From positions 62,001 to 126,000 of the forward strand of contig JACRDT010000010.1 in the NCBI GenBank assembly GCA_016212795.1: 64,000 bases of DNA, read 5' to 3'. Under the pieces are notes generated by a model. That model was not told the origin of the DNA. It did not search any database and saw only the letters and a program-made list of their open reading frames with translations. The translations under genes and the position numbers were made by a program. The number at the start of each line of letters is the position of its first letter. Positions within the stretch are counted from its first letter, which is position 1. Of this stretch, positions 24,373 to 31,900 are shown piece after piece. This DNA comes from Elusimicrobiota bacterium (lineage in GTDB: Bacteria > Elusimicrobiota > Elusimicrobia > UBA1565 > UBA9628).

Positions 24373-26406
24373 ATGGCCGACACCATCACCACCGAGAACA
24401 TTAGGAATTTCTGTCTGGTCGGGCGCAACGGCACCGGGAAGACCTCGCTCGCCGAGGCGATGCTCTACGCCTCCGGCGTCACCAACAGGCTCGGGAGGAT
24501 CGAGGAGGGCAACACCACCTGCGATTTCCACCCTGACGAGATCGAGCGGCGGATGTCGATCAGCATGGCGATCGCGAGCATGCAGCACAAGGGCCGGAAG
24601 CTCAACATGATCGACACCCCCGGCTACGCCGACTTCATGGGGGAGGTCCTCGCGGCGGTCTCGGTGAGCGACGCGGCCATCCTGGTCGTCGGCGCCGATA
24701 CCGAGATCGACGCCGGGGTCGACGAGGTCTGGGACCTCCTGGTCGCCAACGGCAGGCCCACCCTCATCTTCGCCAACAAGATCGACCGGCCGAACATCCA
24801 TTTCGACGAGATGGTCGCCGGCATCGAGGCCCGGCTCGACCTGAAGGTCTGCCCCGTGGTCGTCCCGGGGGGGGCGCCCGAGACGAGCGTCAACCTCCTG
24901 ACCATGAAGAAGCTCAAGGTCGACGGCAACGCGTGCTCGGAGGAGCCCCTGGGCCAGCCCGACGCGGCCGCCGCGAAGTACCGCGAGAAGCTCATGGACG
25001 CCATCGCGTCCTACGACGACGCCCTGCTCGAGAAGTACCTGGAGGGGGGGACCATCCCGGACCAGGAGCTCCTGGACGCCGCCCGGAAGGCCTTCAGGGC
25101 CGGCAAGATCGTGCCGTTCTTCTGCGGGGCGGCGACGGGCATGGCCGCCGTCCATCCCCTGCTCGATTTCATCGGCGAGTACTTCCCCCAGCCTGCGATC
25201 GGCACCAAGCAGAATGGGATGTTCTCGGCGCTGGTCTTCAAGACCCTCAGCGAGCCGGGCATGGGCCAGATGAACTTCGTCAAGGTGTGCTCCGGGACGC
25301 TGACCCCGGGCTCGGACGTCTACAACGTGACCAAGCAGAAGAAGGAGCGGGTGGGGCAGCTGTGCCTGGTGCAGGGCAAGAAGCGCTCCGACCTGCCGAC
25401 CCTCGTGCCGGGCGACATCGGCGTCCTGGTCAAGCTGCGGGACACCAAGACCAACGACGTGCTCCTGGACGCCCGGGCGGGCAAGGAGATCGACGGCGGG
25501 CCCAAGCCGATCCCCTTCCCCGAGACGCTCGTGGACATGGCGGTCTACGCCAAGTCCAAGGGCGAGGAGGAGAAGGTCGGCAACGCCCTCTCCACCCTGG
25601 TGATGGAGGACCCGACCATCAAGTACCAGTACAACCCGGAGATCAAGGAGATGATCGTCTCCGGCCAGGGCAACCTGCAGCTCGACATCCTCACCGCCCG
25701 CATGAGGTCGCGCTACGGCGTGGAGGTCGAGCTCAAGCCCCCGCGCATCCCCTATAAAGAGACCTGCAAGGGCAAGGCCGAAGGGCAAGGCAAGTTCAAG
25801 CGGCAGTCCGGCGGCCGGGGGCAGTACGGCGACTGCTGGCTGCGGATCCAGCCGATGGAGCGCGGCAAGGGCTTCGAGTTCGTCGACGACGTCTTCGGCG
25901 GGGCCATCCCCAAGAACTTCATCCCCGCCGTGGAGAAGGGCGTGGTCCAGAGCATGGTGGAGGGCGTCATCGCGGGCTACCCGGTCGTGGACCTCAAGGT
26001 GACGGTCTACGACGGCTCGTACCACGAGGTGGACTCCTCCGACATGGCGTTCAAGATCGCGGGGAGCTTCGCCTTCAAGAAGGTCTTCGTCGATTGCCGG
26101 CCGTGCATCATCGAGCCCATCATGGACCTCGAGGTCGTGGTCCCGGACGACTACGTCGGCGCGGTCATGGGCGACCTCAACAGCCGGCGGGGCAGGGTCG
26201 CCGGCATCGACCGGGCCAAGAAGCGGCAGATGGTCAAGGCCCAGGTGCCGCTCGGGGAGATGTCCATGTACTCGGCGGACCTCCGGTCCATCAGCAAGGG
26301 CGCGGGCAAGTTCAAGATGCTGTTCTCCCACTATGAGGAGCTGCCCGCCCATCTCGCCAAGGGCCTGATCGAGGCGCATCAGAAGAACAAACAGCCGGAG
26401 GAGTAG
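24373..26406 (+). CDS. EF-G-like translational GTPase
   Basis: 677 residues with the domain order of elongation factor G (G domain, II, III, IV, V). G1 is VGRNGTGKTS, G3 is DTPGYADFMGEV, G4 is FANKIDRPN. Domain IV includes SGGRGQYGDCWLRIQP and domain V MDLEVVVPDDYVGAVMGDLN. Where canonical EF-G has DTPGHVDF, the catalytic His is Tyr at residue 85. The same change occurs in the EF-G-like paralogue family whose in vivo role is unsettled. It is therefore probably not the main translocase. GAGGAG precedes the ATG. A metallophosphatase frame begins immediately after its stop. Confidence 0.9.
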   Translation: MADTITTENIRNFCLVGRNGTGKTSLAEAMLYASGVTNRLGRIEEGNTTCDFHPDEIERRMSISMAIASMQHKGRKLNMIDTPGYADFMGEVLAAVSVSDAAILVVGADTEIDAGVDEVWDLLVANGRPTLIFANKIDRPNIHFDEMVAGIEARLDLKVCPVVVPGGAPETSVNLLTMKKLKVDGNACSEEPLGQPDAAAAKYREKLMDAIASYDDALLEKYLEGGTIPDQELLDAARKAFRAGKIVPFFCGAATGMAAVHPLLDFIGEYFPQPAIGTKQNGMFSALVFKTLSEPGMGQMNFVKVCSGTLTPGSDVYNVTKQKKERVGQLCLVQGKKRSDLPTLVPGDIGVLVKLRDTKTNDVLLDARAGKEIDGGPKPIPFPETLVDMAVYAKSKGEEEKVGNALSTLVMEDPTIKYQYNPEIKEMIVSGQGNLQLDILTARMRSRYGVEVELKPPRIPYKETCKGKAEGQGKFKRQSGGRGQYGDCWLRIQPMERGKGFEFVDDVFGGAIPKNFIPAVEKGVVQSMVEGVIAGYPVVDLKVTVYDGSYHEVDSSDMAFKIAGSFAFKKVFVDCRPCIIEPIMDLEVVVPDDYVGAVMGDLNSRRGRVAGIDRAKKRQMVKAQVPLGEMSMYSADLRSISKGAGKFKMLFSHYEELPAHLAKGLIEAHQKNKQPEE

Positions 26407-26407
26407 T

Positions 26408-27178
26408 ACGCTCTACGGCGTCTTCAGCGACGTCCACTCCAATCTCGAGGCGCTCAACGAGGTCCTCGCGGTCTTTGATGCCAGCCACGTCGGAGGCCAC
26501 ATCTTCTGCGGGGACCTCGTCGGCTATGGGCCGGACCCGGACGGGTGCATCCGGCGGGTCAAGGGACTCAAGAACCTGGCCGCCGTCTGCGGGAACCACG
26601 ACCTGGCCGCCATGGGCGTCATCGACCCCAATTGGTTCAACCCCTACGCGCGGGCCGCGGTCCTGTGGAGCCGCAAGACCCTGTCCGACGAGTCCCGCGT
26701 CTTCCTGGGCTCGCTCAAGGCCTATTTCGAGGCGCCGGAGTTCACGGTCGCCCATGGGTCGCCCCGCAGGCCCGACGACGAGTACCTGCTGACGGTGGCG
26801 CAGTTCCGCGACAACATGTCGCGCGTCCAGCGCTGGCCCCTGTTCGTGGGGCACAGCCACATGCCGCTGTGCTTCCGCGTCCGGACCGAGCACGACACGG
26901 CGCGTCCGGACACCGACGTGGACCTGTCCCTGATCGAGGACCAGCAGGAGGTGGCGGCGGAGCGCAGGCCGTACGGCGTCGTGCCCGCCGTGTTCAACCC
27001 GGGCTCCGTGGGACAGCCCCGCGACCAGGACCGCCGGGCCTGCTGCGCTCTCTACGATTCCGAGCGGATGTCGTTTCGGGTCGTCCGGCTCGAGTACGAC
27101 ATCCAGGCGGTCCAGCGGAAGATCCGCGAGGCGGGGCTGCCGGAGTTCCTCGCCCTGCGCCTCTCGTATGGGCAGTAG
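26408..27178 (+). CDS. Calcineurin-like metallophosphoesterase, apparent ACG start
   Basis: About 256 residues. All five metallophosphatase motifs are present: FSDVHSN, GDLVGYGPDP, CGNHDLA, VAHGSP and VGHSHMPL. The set fits YfcE/ApaH-like phosphodiesterases of unknown substrate. No ATG, GTG or TTG precedes the first motif in this frame. The ACG at 26408 lies just before LYGVFSDVHSN, exactly where relatives have their initiator Met, and GGAGGAG (26397-26403) stands 4 bp upstream. The start is thus either a true ACG codon or an ATG changed by mutation or sequencing error. An ATG at 26612 would delete the first two motifs. It is coupled to the EF-G-like gene. Confidence 0.8.
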   Translation, partial: TLYGVFSDVHSNLEALNEVLAVFDASHVGGHIFCGDLVGYGPDPDGCIRRVKGLKNLAAVCGNHDLAAMGVIDPNWFNPYARAAVLWSRKTLSDESRVFLGSLKAYFEAPEFTVAHGSPRRPDDEYLLTVAQFRDNMSRVQRWPLFVGHSHMPLCFRVRTEHDTARPDTDVDLSLIEDQQEVAAERRPYGVVPAVFNPGSVGQPRDQDRRACCALYDSERMSFRVVRLEYDIQAVQRKIREAGLPEFLALRLSYGQ

Positions 27179-27249
27179 GTCTTTTGCTCGAGGCCGCATG
27201 GGTCCATCGACCCAGGCGTCCCCCCGCGGGCCCGTGGTATGATGGTCGG
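27179..27249 (+). promoter_or_regulatory. Upstream region of the small repeat-carrying ORF
   Basis: 71 bp with ATGGGTCCATCGACCC (a GGGTCC/GGACCC-type inverted pair as at other exported-protein genes) and a -10 TATGAT at 27238-27243. The -10 ends 6 bp before the ATG at 27250, implying a leaderless start. No -35 is visible. Confidence 0.45.
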
Positions 27250-27546
27250 ATGGGGCATGCGATGTTCGCGATGACGACGAAGGCTGACGAGCGCGGCCTG
27301 GGCCGCAAGCACGGCTACAAAGCGAAGCTCGCGGTGCGGCGGGACGGCTCCCGCAGGCCGCCTTCCCGTTTTGATCGAAGCGGCACGCCCGCGCCAGAAA
27401 CGCCGGGTGCGGGCAGGATGCCGGAGCCGCTGTCGTTGTCGATCGGCGGGAGCCGGATCAAGACCTCCCTGACGCTGGCGCGCAGCCAGCGGGCCTACCT
27501 GTGGTTCACCGACCGGGGCCGTTCCCGGGTCCTCTTGAAGTTCTGA
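27250..27546 (+). CDS. Small basic protein interrupted by a family A repeat
   Basis: 98 residues, no signal peptide. The N-terminal 40 residues are basic (GRKHGYKAKLAVRRDGS), followed by about 22 residues encoded by a family A hairpin repeat (RFDRSGTPAPETPGAG), then a C-terminal half (PLSLSIGGSRIKTSLTLARS, QRAYLWFTDRGR) that looks like folded protein. Removing the repeat leaves a protein of about 75 residues. I do not recognise it. The leaderless-type promoter supports expression; the coding call rests on that and on the conserved frame across the insert. Confidence 0.5.
   Translation: MGHAMFAMTTKADERGLGRKHGYKAKLAVRRDGSRRPPSRFDRSGTPAPETPGAGRMPEPLSLSIGGSRIKTSLTLARSQRAYLWFTDRGRSRVLLKF
27353..27417. 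repeat. Family A hairpin repeat, copy A2
   Basis: About 65 bp, closely matching copy A1 at 3364. The hairpin has arms GCCCGCGCC and GGTGCGGGC with loop AGAAACGCCG. Compared with A1 both arms have changed while pairing is kept. Here it is read in the sense frame inside a small ORF. Confidence 0.75.
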
Positions 27547-27581
27547 CTCAATCCTGTCATAATTCCTTCACGTATTCCTGC

Positions 27582-27587
27582 CATAAT
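27582..27587 (+). promoter_or_regulatory. Candidate -10 (CATAAT) for the barrel gene
   Basis: CATAAT lies 8 bp before the ATG at 27596; a second CATAAT at 27558 could act instead. No ribosome site intervenes, so the transcript is predicted leaderless or nearly so. Confidence 0.4.
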
Positions 27588-27595
27588 CCTTGGGG

Positions 27596-28780
27596 ATGGC
27601 CAGAGGGAAGCTCGCTTTTTGGGTCGTCTTAGCCCTGTTCGCCGGCGCCATGCCGGCTCGGGCGGCCAACCCGAGCTTGTCGGACGACTTCACCCGGATC
27701 ATGGAGTGGATGAGCCAGGAGCTCGCCCACGGCATCGCGTTCAACGCCGGCTCGACGTTCGACCCTCCCGCTGAAGTCCGCGGCCCGAGGCTGCTCCCGG
27801 ATATCACCATCGGCGTCGGGTCCGTGCCGCTCGACAAGGGCAAGTTCCCCGCCATCCAGGCGACGCAGCTCCGGGACATGGGCGCGGCCAACATCTTCCC
27901 CTCCAAGGTCCTCTTCCCCAACCTGGTCATGCACCTGAGGATGGGGCTCCCCGCTGGGTTCGACCTCTACGCCCGCGCGGCGGACGCGACGACCCCTTCC
28001 AACTACGAGATCAACCCGGGCGTGTACGGCAAGGCCCAGAGCAATTCGATCGGGTTCGGCGTCCGCAAGCATTTCCATTGGGAGGATTTCCCGGTCATGA
28101 CCGTGGGCGCCAACTACAACCACGTCCTCGGGGGCTTCACCTTCCGCACCGCCTTCAAGGTCAACGACATCATGGGTTTCTCGGCCAACAGCGACGTGAA
28201 GGGGGACCTGGACTGGAACGTCAACAGCTTCGGGCTCAACACCGTGTTCAGCCAGACCTTCGGGAGCTTCACGCCGTTCATCGGCGCCGGCTACAACTAC
28301 GCGACCGGCTCGGTGTCGGCGCGCCTCTCGGTGGCCTCCGACACCCCCGTCATCTCGCCCATCGCGGGTTCCTCCAGCCGCAAGCCCGAGCCCGACCAGG
28401 CGCGGTTCATCATGGGGACCGAGTGGAAGACCAGGTGGGTGGACATGTTCGCCAACGGCGAGGTGAAGGCCTTGGGCGAGCATTCGGGCGAATCGTGGAT
28501 CATCAACCTGGGCTTCGTGCTGCCGTTCCGCATCGGGCCCAAGAGCTGGGCCTCCGGCGAGGGCGAGCGCAAGAAGGAGCGGCCGGCCCAGCAGATGACC
28601 GACGACTACCGCCCGTCCCGGAAGGCCGAGCTGCAATGGGATTCTCCCGCGCCCGAGCAGCCTCAGCGGTCCACGAAGTCCGACAAGCCCAAGAAGCCCT
28701 CGCGCAAGGGCAAGCCCAAGCCCAGGCCCAAGCCGGTCGATACCGAGCACGCCCCTTCCGGGATGCTCATCATCCAATAG
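27596..28780 (+). CDS. Outer-membrane beta-barrel protein with basic C-terminal tail
   Basis: 394 residues: a signal peptide (LAFWVVLALFAGAMPARA), then a beta-strand-rich domain of about 280 residues (FPNLVMHLRMGLPAGFDLYA, FTPFIGAGYNYATGSVSARL, ESWIINLGFVLPFRIG) typical of a porin-like or OmpW-like barrel. Alternating Gly and aromatic residues support this. Unusually, the barrel is followed by about 85 Lys/Pro/Arg-rich residues (KKPSRKGKPKPRPKPVDT), which may bind peptidoglycan or remain periplasmic. A TTG six bases upstream of the ATG is also in frame. The transcript ends at a strong hairpin at 28784. Confidence 0.7.
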   Translation: MARGKLAFWVVLALFAGAMPARAANPSLSDDFTRIMEWMSQELAHGIAFNAGSTFDPPAEVRGPRLLPDITIGVGSVPLDKGKFPAIQATQLRDMGAANIFPSKVLFPNLVMHLRMGLPAGFDLYARAADATTPSNYEINPGVYGKAQSNSIGFGVRKHFHWEDFPVMTVGANYNHVLGGFTFRTAFKVNDIMGFSANSDVKGDLDWNVNSFGLNTVFSQTFGSFTPFIGAGYNYATGSVSARLSVASDTPVISPIAGSSSRKPEPDQARFIMGTEWKTRWVDMFANGEVKALGEHSGESWIINLGFVLPFRIGPKSWASGEGERKKERPAQQMTDDYRPSRKAELQWDSPAPEQPQRSTKSDKPKKPSRKGKPKPRPKPVDTEHAPSGMLIIQ

Positions 28781-28783
28781 TAG

Positions 28784-28822
28784 TACGCGGCAAGGACTCG
28801 CAAAGCGATTCCTTGCCGCGTA
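28784..28822. terminator. Long near-perfect hairpin after the barrel gene
   Basis: Arms TACGCGGCAAGGA (28784-28796) and TCCTTGCCGCGTA (28810-28822) pair perfectly. The loop contains a further TCGC-AAA-GCGA stem, giving about 17 paired positions in all. No T-run follows, so it may be a Rho-assisted or processing hairpin, or a protein-binding site, rather than a classical terminator. Confidence 0.55.
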
Positions 28823-28944
28823 TACTGGGCCGAAGGTTCCTGGCGGGTCTAGGCCCAATTCCGCCGGCCGGGAAGGCCCTCCGGCCCATCACGGCCATGG
28901 CATTCCGGCATTATAATCCTGTTGGCGGAGAAACGATTTTTGCG
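28823..28944 (+). promoter_or_regulatory. Promoter region of the 1872-residue exported protein
   Basis: Contains GTCTAGGCCCAATTCC and CCGGCCCATCACGG motifs of the exported-gene type, then a -10 TATAAT at 28912-28917 and a GGCGGAGAAACG ribosome site before ATG 28945. No consensus -35 is found at 16-18 bp. Confidence 0.5.
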
Positions 28945-31900
28945 ATGCTAAGAAAGATAACGGCTTGCGTCCTGTCGGCGGCGATCGTCCTGCTTTCCGC
29001 CGGCACCCGGGGGTACCAGGCCCTCGCGCAGGAGGTCGTCGCCCCGAAGGTCCACGCTTCCCCTGTCGCGGGCGCGGGGATCTCGCCGGTGGGAGTCTTG
29101 CGCTTCGACCTTGGTTCGGCGCGGCCGGATGTCGGGACCGGCGCCCCGCTGTCGGGGACGATCGTCGTCCCCGTCGGCGGCTCGGTCAAGGCGCTGCCTG
29201 GCCTCGAGACGCACGGGATGGCGGCCCTCTCTCCCGCTGCGTCGTTGCCGGCGGTTGTCGCGCCCGGCGTTTCGCCGCGTATTTCGCCTGCCGTCCCTGG
29301 CCTCGCCCCTGCGGTATTCGCCCCGAAGGCTTCCCCCTTCGTCCCGGGCGCGGGGCTCGCGGGCCGACCCGCCGCCGCAAGGGGAGTCGCGCCGGCCGCG
29401 CCGGGGGACCACATACGCCCTTCGGGCGCCACCCCCGGCACGGCCGGAAGAGGAGTCGCGCCGGCCGCGCCGCAGCAGCCGGAGCAGAGCCGCTTCGAGA
29501 AGATGGTGGCCGACCTCGAGGCGCCCTCGCCCTTGAGCGGGGTCTCCGAGGCCTCGTCCAGCGAGGACCGGTCGGCGGCGGCGAACACGGATTTCGACAT
29601 CCGCTTGGGCCAAGGGGTTCCGGGCGAGCTTCAGGACGCCGTCGGGGGAGCCTCCCCGTCGGGCCAGCCGGCGGGCCTCGCCCGCGGGGCCGCCGCCTTG
29701 GGGCTCTCGCCGGCGAGACAGCCGGTCCCTGCGGCCCTGGGGACGGCGGCCATGGGGACGCCGTCCGAGGGCCTCGGCCGTCCCGACAGGCGTTCGGCGC
29801 TCTTCGGCCCGGCCATCGCGGCCGCCTTGAGCGCGGTCTTGCTGGCCGTGCAGGCCGTCCTGACGGCGGTCGGTCGCGGCTTGGCCTTGGTCTCGCCCAC
29901 GGCGCTTTCGGACGGGCAGGGCGGGGCTTTCGCCGGGCTGCTCGCGGCTGCCGGGATCGCCGGCATCGCGGCGGGGGTCGCCGCCGCGGTCTGCGCGACC
30001 GGGGGCGTCCTGGCGGTGGCCGCCTTCCGCTCGGCGATGGGCCGCGGGCGCGGCGTGTCCGACGAGGATTTCAGGGAGTTCGTGCGCGGGGAAGTGCTCG
30101 CGGGCAGGCTCGACGCGGGCGCGGCCTCCCTGCTGCGGGTCTACCGGCCGACGGGCAGGTTCGATTTCAGCTATGGCGCCCACCTCAACGGCCGACTCTA
30201 CCTCAGGCCGGAGCTCGCCAAGTCGCCGAGGCTCTTCCAGGTCGTGCTGGCCCACGAGCTGGAGCATCTGCGCGACCGCAGGACCCGGGGGCCGCCGGCC
30301 CGGGGCCTGGCCGGGCTCTGGGAGAGGCTGAAGCTCGAGATCAAGGCCCGCTGGAGGGAGTTCAAGCCTGCCCAGGCCGTCGGATCGTTCCGGCTGCCGG
30401 TCCTGGAGCGGGCCTTGAACCAGGCCCAGCTCTCGCTCAGGAGGGACGACCCCTATGACGTGCTCGTGCTCAACCCCGGCTCCTCGGAGCTCGCGGACCC
30501 CGAGGTCTACCGGCAGCTCTCCGGCGGCAAGGCCCGCGTCGAGACGGTTCGCGACGCCGACCCGCTGGAGGTCCTAAAGAAGGAAGAGAACGAGGAGCGC
30601 TTCAAGGCGGTGGTGGTCGACCGGCTTTCGGGGGTCCTGCCCGAGAAGGATTCCATCCATGGCCGCAAGCTCGAGAAGGTCCTCAGGTCCCTCGACGATC
30701 TCTACGTCCTGGCGACCCGGCTGACGGGGCGCGAGGACGGCTTCGAGCCGGGGTCGAAGGAGCGGCGGCGCTACCTCAAGCTGGCGGAGGCGGCGTCTCA
30801 TCTCCAGCCGGAAGACAAGAGGGCGGCGGAGCGGTTCGAGCGGCGGGTCAGGCTGTTCTGGCGGGACATCGCGCGCGCCGAGCTCGACGACCTCGCGGTC
30901 AGCGGGTTCATCGGCTCCCTCTACGGCGCGCTGGCGGACAAGGGCATGGCGTTCATCTCGTTGGGCCCCGAGGACCGCGGCGTGGCGGTCTGGGAGAAGC
31001 TGCTCCGGTTCTGGGAGGCCGCGGAGGGAGGCCACTTCAAGGTGACCCGGGTGGACCTGGAGAGCGGGGGCCACATCCTCGCGGCGCGCAAGTCCGAGGC
31101 GCGCGTGGGCATGTGGATCAGGCCGCGCGCCGGCACGGCCCCGATCCCGGTCTCGGTCGAGAGGGTCTCCTCCTCCCCTGAGAAGGCCCAGAGGACCCGG
31201 GAGATGCTGGAGGCCGCGGGCTTGGGCGAGCAGCTCAAGAAGCTCGAGTCGCTGGGCGCCGAGATCCGGGACGTCTACGGGGCCGACGTGGGCCGCCAGG
31301 AGCTCTACGTGAGCGTGCCGAGGACCCACGCCGCGGCCATCCGGCGCATGGGCGCGACCGGGTCGCTCTCCATCGAGGAGGCCCAGACGGGGTTCGAGCC
31401 GCAGATGATGGATTCCCCGGAGCTGCAGGACGTGCCCCCGGTGTGGCGCTCGGGCTTCACCGGCAGGAACGGCTCCATCCTGCTCATCGGCACGGGCGGC
31501 GACGCGGCCCACGAGGATTTCGGCGGCCGCCTGGAGGTCGTCGACCGGGTGGGCGAGGGCCCGGAGGACTGGGTCGGCCATGAGACCGTGACCTCCTCGA
31601 TCGCGCTGGGCGACGGCAAGTCCTATCTCGGCAGGATCGCCGGCATCGCCCGGGGGGCCATGGGCATCGTGGCCAAGGTGTTCTCCCGGGACGCCCCCGG
31701 AGCCGCGGACGGCGACATCAAGGCCTCCGTCATCGTGGCTCTGGAGAGAGGGGTGGACGTCATCAACGTGAGCCTCGGGTCCCGGGGGACGTCGGGCGAC
31801 GACCTCTCGAGGTTCCTGTCCGACGTCTCGCTGAAGAAGAACTCGAAGGGCGAGTACATCATCGTCGCCGGGTCGTTCGGCAACGCCGGGCCCCTGGACC

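Noticed and set aside
20392..26379. A nearly 2000-codon open frame antisense to smc and the EF-G-like gene
   Set aside because: Both sense genes are unmistakable full-length families. The antisense frame is open because codon bias at high GC removes stops, and its translation is His/Arg/Gly/Leu-rich with no domain.
26612..27178. ATG at 26612 as the metallophosphatase start
   Set aside because: It would remove the D-x-H, GDxxG and GNHD motifs, which are intact just upstream in the same frame.
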